From the NCBI RefSeq assembly GCF_029227915.1, contig NC_079882.1, positions 12,710,001-12,774,000 on the forward strand: a DNA stretch of 64,000 nucleotides. Direction: 5' to 3'. Below, one piece after another: positions 48,301 to 58,978 of the stretch. Every line of letters starts with the position of its first letter. Position 1 is the stretch's first letter. This stretch comes from Hydractinia symbiolongicarpus (Eukaryota > Cnidaria > Hydrozoa > Anthoathecata > Hydractiniidae). Position numbers and translations under genes: made by a program. The notes below the pieces were generated by a model. That model did not search any database, was not told the origin of the DNA, and was given only the letters and a program-made list of their open reading frames with translations.

Positions 48301-51300
48301 GTGAGTGCTTCGGGCTAGTCGTTTTTTTTGTTCGATTGTTTATGTTGTCGGTTAAGCCCGTAAAAAATGCAATTAGGCAGAAGAACAACAAAGAATATCC
48401 GACATTTGAATTTTATTGTCGTCAGCAACGATTGAAAATGAATAAAAAATATTCACTTCTCATATCTTCTTATATCTCCTTAGGCGTTTGTCAAAAGTAC
48501 ACATTCTATACATTATTTTGATCAACGTTTTAAGCCCTACACAATAGAGGCAACGAATAAACAAAATTTCCAGAAAACGATTTGTTGTTTTTCAATTTTT
48601 TTTCATCTTCAAAATTCTAAGTGGAATTTTCACGACCCTTATCGACTAGTTATTATAATAAGCGCAATAAGAAATTCAAACTCTTGCGTACCGGTGTGTT
48701 TATTGTGAGTTTGCGCAGTATCTCAAGTTTTCAACTATGACATGGTTTAGTGGTTAAATTTTACGTAAAAACTACGGATACCACTCTTACAAAAGGGAAA
48801 CGGAAGATGTCCCTTCCGTTAAAATTTTTGCTTCGAAATTTTCATGTGAAAATAATTGGAAAAAATAATTATTATCGGCCTACTCTGGACATATTGCAGA
48901 TATTGTGGAAAGTGCATTTAGAGCATTTTTGAATATATTGCCAGGAATAAAAATAAAAATAGGGCGGAGAAATTTATTTTGTTCAGTAAATAGATTTCAG
49001 TGGTCTTATTGAAATTAAAACAAAAGAAATTTATTAAGCAAAACGACAACAAAACGTTTTACAATATATTGTAGTTAGCATGTAGCAATACACTTTTTAT
49101 TAGAGTAATGAACAATGGCTTTTTCTGAAGAAATACACAAAAACATGGGGAAATCATTTATGCTAGAAAAATAGAAATAAAATAAAGGAACACCTCGGAC
49201 GAAGAAGAAGAAGAAGAAGAAGAAGAAGAAGAAGAAGAAGAAGAAGAAGAAGAAGAAGAAGAAGAAGAAGAAGAAGAAGAAGAAGAAGAAGAAGAAGAAG
49301 AAGAAGAAGAAGAAGAAGAAGAAGAAGAAGAAAAGAAAAAGTTTCTTACCACGTGACACTTTCTTTAAAGGATATTTGTTTTTGACAATTAACCAGTAAT
49401 TTCCTAGCATCAACAACATGTATACCAGGATATCTTTTTGAAATATCGTCGCTTGCACTTGGTACTATCCATAAAATTCCTTCAGGGAGATTATATTTCT
49501 GCAAAATATCCAAAAACAGTAGAATCTCACATTTCCACAACATTAAAAAAACAACTGATCGATCGCTCAGGCGATCTAAAAGGTTGACGAATTCATAATT
49601 ATAATAAGTTTGAAAATGGAAACGTGAGGTTTTCACATTGTTCCATCTGAATTGGTCAACTATTATCTTGTAGACTGAAAGATTTCTGGAGACCTCACTA
49701 GTCACAATTTGAATACTTTGAACAGCATTTCTTTTCTTTAATATGTTACTTGTTATTACATCAACTAGATTTCTCTGTACGTTCGAAATACTGCTGTGTT
49801 CGCCAGAACATCCACCAGGCACCTAAAACAATTTTTTACGATGTAAATCAATTTTGTACAGATCCAATTAATAAAATATACTTAAATAGTGCACCAAACG
49901 AAGAATTACAACATGTTATGTCGACAAGGTGTCATGCCTTCAAAAGAGGTGCAAATGCAAAATTAGTGGTTGTGTATGGTTCATATGTAGTTATATTCAA
50001 CGAATTAAGTATCATAGGGTGTGCTTTTTTCAGACTAAACTCGCTTTTTTACTCTCCAAAAAATCACTATTTTATTCTGACATATAGTTGTCTTGCAATA
50101 TTTCTCTCAAATCGTCGGCATTCCTTACTAGGTCTGTGCGTGTTCTGAAGCTTCGACGTTGAAAGGAATGCCTGTAAAACACAGACCAGATTCACTTGGA
50201 TGGCTCAACAACTTCGTTGACAACATATCCTTATTTTGCTAACCATATAGTGAAGGCAATTACTATGTGGATACATATCATAATGAACCGGTCGTTGAAT
50301 ATTGCTACATATGAACAACCATAGAAAATTTGGTATTGTTCCCTCCTTTTAAAACAGAATGCATAGAAGAATTGCTCAAACCAATAAAAGTATTCATGCG
50401 CAGGAGAGAGAAAAATATGAAAGACAATACAAATTTTATATGCTACACTAACCTAATCAAAAATACTGAAACAAAGGAAGTTTTTTCGTCATTTCTCAAA
50501 TATGGACAAAGTACCTAACGGTCAATGCTCTGCAGCTGGCAGGCTGTAAAGACGCTACTTTTGCACAACATAGGCCAGAGAAGCTTGATCATCGCATTCT
50601 CTAGCACGCCTGCATGCTGAAATAACCTACTTTCGGGCCTACGAAGTTTAAAATGCGTGACTACGATATAGAATTAGCTTACGCAATTGCTTCTAGTGGT
50701 GAACTTCAAAATTAGCTGTCCTGTCTCAACATATTTTCACCAGGATTGTAGTTCGAAATGATTCATAACTTTCATTGTCATTTGTGTTCCGAATGCTTTA
50801 TAATTTTTTATTGTCATTTGTATTTCAAAAGGTTCATAACTTTCATTCAGTATGATGCCTTTTGTTCCTTTGTCATATTTTGAAATAGGGGTTGCAGGAA
50901 CTATTAAAATGCAACTTTCTTACAAAAAATTAATCTTTCTAAACTAAGTTAGCATAGTTAACTGTGCTTTCTTCGAGGGTATTAGAATCTAGTTTTTCTC
51001 ATACGAAAGCTAAGCTGCAAATGAATGTGTCAGAGAGAATCTCTATCCATCAATAAACATAAAATAATTTCTCAGAGCAAACCACAAATTAAAATCAACC
51101 AATGAGCACAAAGTCAACGTAGCTATATCTCATGCTCTTAAAAGGTAGAGAGGGAGGTAATCATATTTGTTCAGATAAGTGTGACCATTCGTTCGCACTT
51201 CAACCAGCTAAGGAGAAAGAACAATAGTCACGTGAGCCAAGAACAATAGAAGTAACCAATGAAAAGCGCAACATAAAAATGATTTTGTAATAAAAAGTTT

Positions 51301-51668
51301 ATGCAACATAAAAATGATTTTATTTCGAAAAATAGTTAACAACAACATACCACGTTTTCTTTAATGTTAAAACTTACATGAAACAATCCATAATAACCTC
51401 TCCATCGTCCAATCAAATTGTTACTAGGTTTTGGCAAAATGGTATACAAATTAATACTCTCTTTAGACACGTTTAGTAAATCCAAAAGGCCGTTGTCTTC
51501 TTTTAAACTGACTATTTGGAAGGAATCATTATTCTTGTGCGAGTTCTTTAATATGTGGCATGCAATGTTCTCTGAATGAACCAGTTTCGTGTTTCCATAT
51601 GTAAGCTTTACATTGAAGAACAATAAATAAAAAGTAAATAAATATATTGAACATCCAAGTAATCCCAT
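42355..51668 (-). CDS. NMDA-like ionotropic glutamate receptor subunit
   Basis: Five exons on the minus strand (51668-51378, 49822-49350, 47809-46969, 43198-43035, 42733-42355) join in phase to 715 residues. The start is the ATG at 51668, with a signal peptide at about 1-25. Exons 1-2 hold the amino-terminal domain. Exon 3 has ligand-binding half S1 with CCSGLSLELFDAIAKK (329-344), NGSWNGVIGEIHRGEADVG (364-382) and Arg392, which aligns with the amino-acid-binding Arg. TM1 is 434-452. The pore loop has CGLTLQRD (475-482), and TM3 ends TTYTAQL (509-515), a variant of SYTANL. Exons 4-5 hold S2 with LDAYIGD (592-598), whose Asp598 fits the ligand-amine position, then TM4 (681-702). CCxG and the S1 wording favour the NMDA-like side. 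The amino-terminal domain is short for the family, so an exon may be missing. Confidence 0.9.
43694..43750 (-). repeat. Hairpin-ended dispersed repeat, copy in receptor intron
   Basis: GATTTCCGCC and GGCGGAATC arms around GCGTAA are followed by TTTAAAATCGCC and a CTATCTCTC-like stretch (minus strand). This is the same arrangement as at 5877-5945, reversed. Confidence 0.55.
44134..44258 (-). repeat. tRNA-derived SINE fragment
   Basis: TTTAAAGCTCTTATTTAAGC at the right end (in minus orientation) matches the SINE at 9295. A weak B box (GGAATCAAACCC, read on +) precedes a broken A-box region. It is diverged and lies within a glutamate receptor intron. Confidence 0.55.
48620..48649 (+). mobile_element. 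Helitron 3' end, degenerate
   Basis: The GTGGAATTTTCAC stem, then GACCCTTATCGA, CTAG and T, match the degenerate end at 8348 in reverse. The 5' boundary was not found. It lies in the receptor intron between exons 2 and 3. Confidence 0.45.
49201..49332. repeat. (GAA)44 trinucleotide repeat
   Basis: An uninterrupted run of 44 GAA triplets on +, so (TTC)44 on the strand of the glutamate receptor. It starts 18 bases inside the intron after exon 2 (donor at 49349). Open frames across it (poly-Phe, poly-Ser) are artefacts. Pure GAA/TTC runs of this length can form triplexes. Confidence 0.98.
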
Positions 51669-52199
51669 TCTATATTTTTGCGTATGCACGTTTTTACATA
51701 TATTTCCAGAATGGAAAAATTAATATATCTCATAAAGCACCTGCATTTCTGTTTTATACGATCTATAAAAATCCTTTACACCAGATAAATAAAAGTATAA
51801 AAAATAAGAACAGATTATAAATATATTTCCATACATATTTTGCGAAACCTTTGTATGGAAATGATAAATGATTTTTTTAAAGAGTTTCTTTCTTATAGTT
51901 TCACATTGTTTTTAGGATTCTGAATAACGTTGAGTAAACAGAGCGCTGAGAAGGTCGAGATGTAATAACTTTTTATGATTTTCCAAAAATAGATACAATA
52001 TCTTTCAGTATTCTTTTTGTGGTAAAATCAGCTAAATACATGACTGTAAAACCGAAAGCAAAGGCAACACGAGGAATACACCTATCCCGAATTTCATAAA
52101 TTATAATAATTATGACGTCATCCGAAATTTTATAATGGTTCTGTGCTCTTCAAATAAGGATATTCAGATAGAACATCAAATTATCATGACAAAAATTAA
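51669..52199. other. 5' flank of the glutamate receptor
   Basis: AT-rich non-coding DNA holding the presumed promoter. No core element was identified. Confidence 0.4.
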
Positions 52200-52245
52200 G
52201 TTTTTAAAGAATTTCCTACGCCTTTTGGCGTAGAAATTCAAATAA
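52200..52245 (+). repeat. Hairpin-ended dispersed repeat, further copy
   Basis: TTTTTAAAGAATTTCCTACG, CCTTTTGGCGTAG, AAATTC: near-perfect arms around TTTT. Reversed, the same sequence stands at 12392-12426 before the repeated 0.67-kb unit, but here the neighbouring DNA differs. Confidence 0.55.
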
Positions 52246-52659
52246 GAAAAAAAAGAACGAAAACTTCCAAGATACAGGGTAAGACCTGGTAAAAGTAATA
52301 TATGGTGGACCAACATATTAAGCAATAAAGCTTCTACGGAAGAATGAAGAGAAAACTTTCGTATGAGTGGAGCCTCATTTTACATTCTAAATAAAGGATG
52401 AAGACCGTTTTTAACAAAGCAGACCACCAGACTCTGAAAACCTGTTTCTTTAGAAACACAAATTGCAGTTACCCTGTGCTATTCAACTGATAAGGAAAGA
52501 ATGCAAAAGGTATTAAACTCATTTGAGTAAGGAAAGGTCAAAAGTCATTCGCCGTGTTACCTCTGTGATTTTAGTAATACTTAGACCAAAATACACAGTG
52601 CCTCCTAAAACGACAGAAGAAGTTGAAGAGCCAAAAACTTCTACGGTAGATTTGGTTAC

Positions 52660-52775
52660 CCTCGATGTATCGGTGTTGTTGACGATACACACATAAAAAT
52701 TAAAAGGCTTGGTGATTATGTCAACAGAAAGGGTAATTTTACATTAAATTGTCAAGCAACAGTGGCGACCATCAG
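52660..52775 (+). pseudogene. PIF/Harbinger transposase fragment
   Basis: The frame 52672-52767 reads VVDDTHIKIKR, then DYVNRKGNFTLNCQA. This corresponds to the conserved catalytic region of HARBI1/Harbinger nucleases (family pattern GxxDGTHI..., then YxNRKGxxSxNxQ). Gly of the DGTH motif is Asp here. The rest of the transposase is not recognisable, so it is a relic. Confidence 0.75.
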
Positions 52776-53904
52776 GACCTGAAATAGTGTCCTCTATAGA
52801 GAGAGTTTTGTTACGCACTGGATTGTAACACTTCAAAAAAATTTTCTTCGGTGTCAGGGTAAAGTGAAATCAACAATATTGTGTGGCATGGGGTGAATTT
52901 TTTTAAAAAAAGGGCCTAAAGACATTGTAAATATGCTATCGCTCATTCAAAAACGTAAAAAAACTCCAGACTTTACCAAAAAAAAAAAAAAAATGATATT
53001 TTGCTACGTCTTAGCTCAGATAATTTAGCTAGTGTTTTCAATTTGAAAAATATTGTCTTTCGGTAAAATTGTAGACAAACTTCATACAAAAGTTGTTTTA
53101 TATGACTAATTTTAGTGCGCAGTAAATCGGGAACTTGAAATGTCTTCGATTCCTGTCAGTCAAAGTTTTTGAAACATTGAGTCCTGATATTGATTTAACA
53201 TTTTGTGTCCATTTTTCACGCTTGTTAACGTTTTTAGTTTTAATTATTTTTGGGAAAATATTATATTCGTTGCACCGAAGCATATTCTGGTGCAAAACAG
53301 CCAGTTCCCCTCATCAAAGTAATTTTCTAAATAAAAATCTAACTTCTTTAGGAAATTAAAAGAATCAATTCTCGTGTCTTCCGTCACGTTCAAGACTTTG
53401 AGCCCAAAAGCTTAAAATTATTTTTTTTTTAAATTTTGTGGACGATTTTGAAAGCTCTCCCCTGGTCCATTCAGAAAAATTACAAATTGTTGGTCACTCA
53501 TCGTCACGAAATTGTAACTTTTGAATACACCTGTACCCTGGATTTCTCTGAAGTTACTAAATAGAATTGCTATCTAGACCTTTTTATGAGAGTTTTTAGT
53601 TCTTCTAGACTTATTATTTAGGAAAAACAAAAAAAAAAATTGTACAGATTTATACCATATTGGTGATGATGGTGATAGGAAAAATGTGCAGCTAGTTGTG
53701 GAGTGTCAAATCAAAAACACAAATATTAAATAAATAAATAATTAAATAAATAATATATTTTTATTAACAGTACAGTATTTAGGAAAATATAATTTATAAG
53801 AAAATAAGCAAAATCAACTTGTAGTTATTGCTTTGTTGTTTTCACACTTTTATGGAACAGTAACGAACAAATAGGTAAATTTTGTACAGGCAACAAAGAA
53901 AGGA
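52776..53904. other. Gene-free stretch
   Basis: A poly(A) run lies at 52979-52993 and an AAAT simple repeat at 53728-53755. The frames at 53098-53359 on both strands show no domain. The last part is probably the 3' UTR of the bHLH gene. Confidence 0.4.
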
Positions 53905-54846
53905 TCAATCCAGCGCCAGTTTTGTTTTTGATCTTCCATATTCGGTATGTAGCACATTGCTGCACTCATTCACATATCTAGCAAAATTTGTATCAGTACG
54001 TTCAACTGGAGGCTCTTCTATCAAAATCTGCTCCAGAGCATTAATGTAATTTATAGCAACTCTTAGAATAGTTAGTTTTGATAATTTCTGTTCGGTAGAA
54101 TAACTTGGAATTGCGCATCGTAAGGAATTGAAGGCAGTACTTAATGCATGTACCCTGGAACGCTCTCTAGCATTTGCGACTAATCGTCTTTGTAGTTGAG
54201 AGCTTGTTAGGCTTGAATATCGTTTAGTTGCATTTTGTGACCTCTTATTTGCTTTTTCTGCGTGTCTTTGTCGGCGTTTCTTTCCTCCAGTATTTTGGTT
54301 ACCCTGAGATGTTGTGGGTATATCTGTGGATTGGAGATCTGGGTTGTTTTTAAAGGCAAAATCTCCACTGAAACTTTGGTTGACATCATCAGATTGATTT
54401 GAGTTATCATTTGAAAAATTGGAATTGCTGGAAGTGGAAGAAGACGTCGAGGTTGATTTTAGTTTGGATAATAAAGTTGGAGATTTTTGTGTTAGAGTAT
54501 GGCAAGAAATTGATACTGGGCTGTTACTTTTTGCTGTTGTTTCATCTGTTATCGTCGTTGTTGTCGTTTGTAACTCCAAATCCTGCTCTTTTCTTCTCTT
54601 TGCTTCCACCTGAGATAAAAGTTGATCCAAATTTTTTCTTTTTCGTTTATATTTCTTCGCCAACTTATTCGTCACATTTTCAGAGACACCATTTTTGATA
54701 TGGACAGATGGGATTTCAATAAATGGAAATCTTATCTCTTTCTCTTCTACTTTGTTGTTGTTACCGTCAAAGCCATTGAATTCTTTTGCAATTTGTTTTG
54801 GAAAATCCACAATCATTTTTCGTTTTTCAGTAATTAACTTTTCCAT
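53905..54846 (-). CDS. ATOH8: ATOH8/Net-type bHLH transcription factor
   Basis: A single-exon frame of 313 residues from the ATG at 54846. The bHLH domain is at about 220-274. Its basic region is RRLVANARERSRVH, helix 1 is ALSTAFNSLRCAIPSYS, and after the loop come KLSKLTILRVAINYINALEQ. The VH after the basic region, KLSKLTILR, and the C-terminal block FARYVNECSNVLHTEYGR (288-305) match the Net/ATOH8 family (NARERTRVH, KLSKLAILRIA, FSECVQRC...LQAEGR) better than atonal or neurogenin. The N-terminus has basic clusters (65-71, 189-205), likely nuclear signals, and a Ser/Thr/Asn-rich stretch (131-160). It should be nuclear and bind E-boxes as a dimer. In other animals this family acts in differentiation. 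No intron is seen. Confidence 0.9.
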   Translation of the reverse strand: MEKLITEKRKMIVDFPKQIAKEFNGFDGNNNKVEEKEIRFPFIEIPSVHIKNGVSENVTNKLAKKYKRKRKNLDQLLSQVEAKRRKEQDLELQTTTTTITDETTAKSNSPVSISCHTLTQKSPTLLSKLKSTSTSSSTSSNSNFSNDNSNQSDDVNQSFSGDFAFKNNPDLQSTDIPTTSQGNQNTGGKKRRQRHAEKANKRSQNATKRYSSLTSSQLQRRLVANARERSRVHALSTAFNSLRCAIPSYSTEQKLSKLTILRVAINYINALEQILIEEPPVERTDTNFARYVNECSNVLHTEYGRSKTKLALD

Positions 54847-56538
54847 GGGTTTCGTAAGTTTTTCATCGCCGATCCTTGTTAACGAAGAAAAGAATTATAA
54901 AAACAGTTAATAAAATTAATAACAGTTCTTAAAGAAATTAAGGTTTAAGAGTCAAACTTAAAAACTTTGTTATAAAGAAATTTTGTAATGGTAACAATTC
55001 TTTATAATTGCAGCGCCTTAACCCATACTTCATGGGATACAAGCTATTCCATGAAATTTTAAATCGACAGACTTTAAGTCTTTAAAATAAGAAGGACCTA
55101 TTGACGGAAGATTGCTAATTGTCTTAAATGTTCACACATTTTTGTAAAGTCAGAAGAAGAGCAGCCCGTTGAACACCTGTGCTCGATTCCCAGCGGAAGA
55201 AAAACTAAGGCTGTAATTATCTAACACCTTTAAAATTACAATAATAAACACGCACATATTTTAAAATAATTAGTCGAAATATTGTCAAGATTTTCTTTCT
55301 CAAATAAGAATGTCACAAATGAATAACCTTCTCCCTTGCTACACGAGTCTTACAGACGCCATCTTTTTTCTGCACGAGGTTAAAGCGTGATCAAGTGAAA
55401 TTTTTTCCTGACGCTGAATTTGCGCAACAGTCTTGGAATTTTTTTCTAATAAAACTGGAGGTCATAAGTCCTGGTAACAAAGTTGCAGATGGTAAAAGAA
55501 CTAAAACCGAGCGATGTTTTTATTATAATTTTCTTTTCTCTATTTATTCCTTCGTCTTCTTTTTGACGCCACCTGTTTTACGTGTATTGTTTTATTACGT
55601 TTTCTTTTCTTTTATCAATATTCATTTTTTTTTATCGGCACCTTATGAACGATAAAAGAGAAAACACAACTTTACAACACCTGTCGAAAGAGAACGTTCT
55701 GAGGCTACAAAGTATGGCTAAAATGAAATCTGTAGTTTGTGTAAACTCAAAGTTTGCTGATTTATGAAACTTCTGCTTCATTTATTTATCGCCAATTTGC
55801 TTTAAAAAATGTTTGATTTTTTTCGATAGAACATAAGCCCCGTGGAACGCTATACAATTTATCGTTGTTTCAGAGAAGAAAATTCCTTCTTGGAAGATGT
55901 TACGCACCTTTTGATGTTGTTGTTGGTTTTTTAACTGCATATAAAACAACATTTTTTTAGAGACGGGAAACGTTTATATTTGGTTCTTTAAATACAATGT
56001 TACAGGAGGAGGTATGGACAACTTAGCATAGACAACTTGGTACGAGTAATGCGTGGAGAAAACATATTAAGAGAAACCAAATGTAAAATAAAACAAAAAC
56101 AAAAATCAAAAATAAAAATAAACAAGTAACTAAAATATAAATAATACAACTTACCTAAAATACCTCTAAGTAATAATATGAAAAAATGGTACAGCTTGAG
56201 CCTTTCTGTTTTTATCGTCAAAAGTTTGGAAAAACCATTAATAAATTTGAATGTTCAAAAAAATATGTGTAATAAGCAGGTGTGTTGTGTGTCTTCCTTC
56301 TACACATCGAGTAAAAATTTGTATTCAAAGCGAAACAAATGTTTAAAAACGTGCACAGGTGTTCCATAACATTATAAATAATTATTTTTACTTGAAAAAT
56401 CTCAGTCTGTTGGGAAATAAGCAAAACCTTTTTTTATTATGAGCAAAATCTAACTCTTGCGGTACCGTGCAGGTAGAAGAATTTAAGATGAATCCTACAC
56501 GTCGCATGCCACACTCCGCATGTTTTCAAAACCATTTC
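54847..56538. other. Upstream flank of the bHLH gene
   Basis: AT-rich with no supported gene. Frames at 55395-55767 (+) and 56000-56424 (both strands) are compositionally biased and lack domains. The promoter and 5' UTR of the bHLH gene should be here. Confidence 0.4.
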
Positions 56539-56620
56539 AACCTCGTCCCTAGAGCTCTTTTGCGCCTATGATGTTCTTACGGGAACGGCTTCCCGTAAGA
56601 ATGTCGTGGGGGACGAGGTT
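56539..56620. repeat. Foldback (MITE-like) element with nested hairpin
   Basis: Outer arms AACCTCGTCCC (56539-56549) and GGGACGAGGTT (56610-56620) enclose an inner hairpin TTCTTACGGGAA / TTCCCGTAAGAA. The outer sequence resembles the CCCTGGGACGAGG ends seen at 3601 and 35285. There is no coding content. Confidence 0.75.
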
Positions 56621-57126
56621 AGCGGCGTACTTAATTGATAGTAAAGAAGAAAAAAATAACAAACAGGCAAAAGTGATTTTAAATGAAGAATTCCACGCAT
56701 CACCTAAATTATTAGCTAAAAGAAACATAGTTGTTGAATTTAGCTGACTTTACACAAAGTTGGCTTTTCAGGGTAGCTTACATTAGGTTTAAGTGTCTCT
56801 TTTTTATGCGATAGCTTCTAGCTTGATTCCAGGACCTATAACAGTTTTTGATATGAAACGCGTAGGCATATCAAAACACTATTTGCCCTTGGATAGAAAA
56901 TTTCGAAAAAGGTTTAGGTTCCTCCACACATTTTATTATTCCGTGTAATTTTCGTAAGTAGAAAGTCGCACGATTTGCTAGGTTTAAATGAATTCGCAAT
57001 ATATTTTTTTCGCAAACTGGTCCGTTTCAGATAATTTTGTTTTTCCCAATATGCCTTTTCCGTAACTAAAGTTGTATCAACAAAGCTCCTACGAAGATGT
57101 TCTACTGCTTTTATTAACGCTTCCAT

Positions 57127-57330
57127 TTAAGCTACGAAAGCAGTGTAAGCACTGCAATCGCTCAATTAGACAACCGCCTAAGATATCAATCCTATTCTCG
57201 TGCTTAAAACTACGAAGACGGGATAGATTTAAACTTTTATAGTCTCTGGCATAACTCGACCGGGCCGGGGGTTTGAACCCAAGACTTTCGGCAATGTAAG
57301 CCAACGCTCTTCCACCAGGCTTTCAGTCGG
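57127..57330 (-). repeat. tRNA-derived SINE
   Basis: Minus-strand A box GGTGGAAGAGCGTTGG and B box GGGTTCAAACCCC, then a body with TTAGGCGGTTGTCTAATTGA shared with 13768 (+) and 9295 (-). Two further sites in the window share only parts. Confidence 0.85.
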
Positions 57331-58229
57331 CAAAATAAAAGCATATTAAGGAACTGTCACCACTCTAAATAGATAAAATGGGGAACAATTATCTTTTCCT
57401 AAGATTTTTGTGCTGTGCGAATCAACAGGTTTTTTTGAAGTGGTGTCGTCTTTCTGGAAACTTTATAACACGAATATATAAGCCAAAAATAGATTTTTTC
57501 CGCACAAATAACAAAACACAAATAGATTACACCTGATTGCTTGCGTCTAGAGATGTTTGGGCCACACCCCCTAATTTTCACAAAAAACAAAAAATATATT
57601 TTTGTCGTTTTTTGTACTTTAAACATCCTAAAATAAGATGCCGCTATTATCTTCTTACTCTGGGATGTGGAAATTGCATTTTTAGACTCTTTTCTAAATA
57701 CTATCTTATCCTGACGCTTTATATGGCCTTAAATACAGCCTTTTTGCTCCTTTTGAGTGCTTGATTCCGGGTCTGTATAATGTAGCATCTTTACAGTTTG
57801 GGTAATCAAGTTAAAAGAAACATTTCACAAATCAAGACAAGTTATATTGTGCTATCCATCTAGCAAAGACCATGGAGGTAGTGTTACGTACGATGTCATT
57901 CACTGTACGAAGTTGGCCTTTTTTGCCGTAGCGCTGAGAGTGACCATCCTCGTACAAAACTGACCGTCTTCGTACAGCGGCGAATATCGCCAAAAAATGA
58001 AACTTTTATAATAAAATAATAACTTTTCTAAAATATCTTCTTTTCGTTTTGTTAATAATTGAGTGAGAACGGAGAAGAACGCAAAAACTTTCAATATATT
58101 ATTTTTTCTAACCTTTTAAGTTATTTCGATGAAGGAAAAGGTAGGTAAATTTCGAGTCCTTTTCGATTGCTTTTTCGAACACACATTTTTAAATTTTACA
58201 TTGAAACTTTTAACGCAACTTGCTGTCTG

Positions 58230-58425
58230 AAATAGCCACAACGATAACATCCAGTTAACCGAAACTGGTAAGACATTCTTTTTCCCGCAAATAAAGATAA
58301 ACTACAAAAACTACAACTAGCTGCTAAGGACGAACTTGAAAGTAGCCAAAACGATAACATCCAATTACCCAAACTGGTAAGATATTTTTTTCTTGCAGAC
58401 AGAGAAAAACTACAAAAACAGACGA
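58230..58425 (+). repeat. Tandem duplication of about 110 bp
   Basis: TAGCCACAACGATAACATCC at 58234 and TAGCCAAAACGATAACATCC at 58344 head two related copies. Each continues with AAACTGGTAAGA, a T-rich stretch, and GATAAACTACAAAAACT or AGAAAAACTACAAAAACAG. The second runs into the frame at 58393. Confidence 0.7.
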
Positions 58426-58467
58426 CAATTTTATTACATCCTTTTTTTTATAAAAATAGCTACTGTA

Positions 58468-58978
58468 ATGCCCGACGAATTAGAGGACGGTGCTGAACCA
58501 GTTCTGTTTAAAGATATGAATGACGAAGAAAAATCTATCTTCACATTATCATATTTTACGCAAATGGAAATTGCTAAAGAATTTGTGTATGGAAACAGCT
58601 CGGTCCAATTGGATAATCTGAGATCTTTGTCTGAGGTGCCAGAAACTGTGGTGGATGAGTTGCCTGATATAACTTATTTTCTAGATTTTCAGCAGCGTCA
58701 ACAACAAAGAAGCAGGTATTTAAAAATTATTTATAAGCCTGATCGCAAACAATTTCGTAAAAATAATGAGATAGTTATACAAAGATTACTTTCCTGAGAA
58801 AAAAGTAGAAAACGAAGAAGAAAGGGAGAGACAATGGAGGAGAGAGTTTTTGCCATTATTATACAAAAGCGGTACCCTGGACTACCTGGTACAACAATCG
58901 AAGCTGCCTGAAGTAAATCCACTACTTCTGATTAAACGTTCTGGTAGCAAGTATCAAGCAATGTATAAAGAAACGTTA
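58468..58978 (+). CDS. Acidic hypothetical protein of the unclassified element, frame-broken
   Basis: From the ATG at 58468 the frame reads MPDELEDGAEPVLFKDMNDE and runs through EIAKEFVYGNSSVQLDNLRS to a Gln-rich stretch, ending at 58797. A second frame takes over at about 58787 (YFPEKKVENEEERERQWRRE, then LVQQSKLPEVNPLL) and stops near 59011. No in-phase intron joins them, although GTATTT at 58715 and AG at 58786 are candidate sites, so a frameshift is likely. There is no catalytic motif, signal peptide or membrane segment. It lies wholly between the TCGTACA repeats and is probably an element protein; function unknown. Confidence 0.45.

Noticed and set aside
49075-49458. Frames encoding poly-Phe or poly-Ser on the minus strand
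   Set aside because: They are translations of the (GAA)44 repeat inside an intron.
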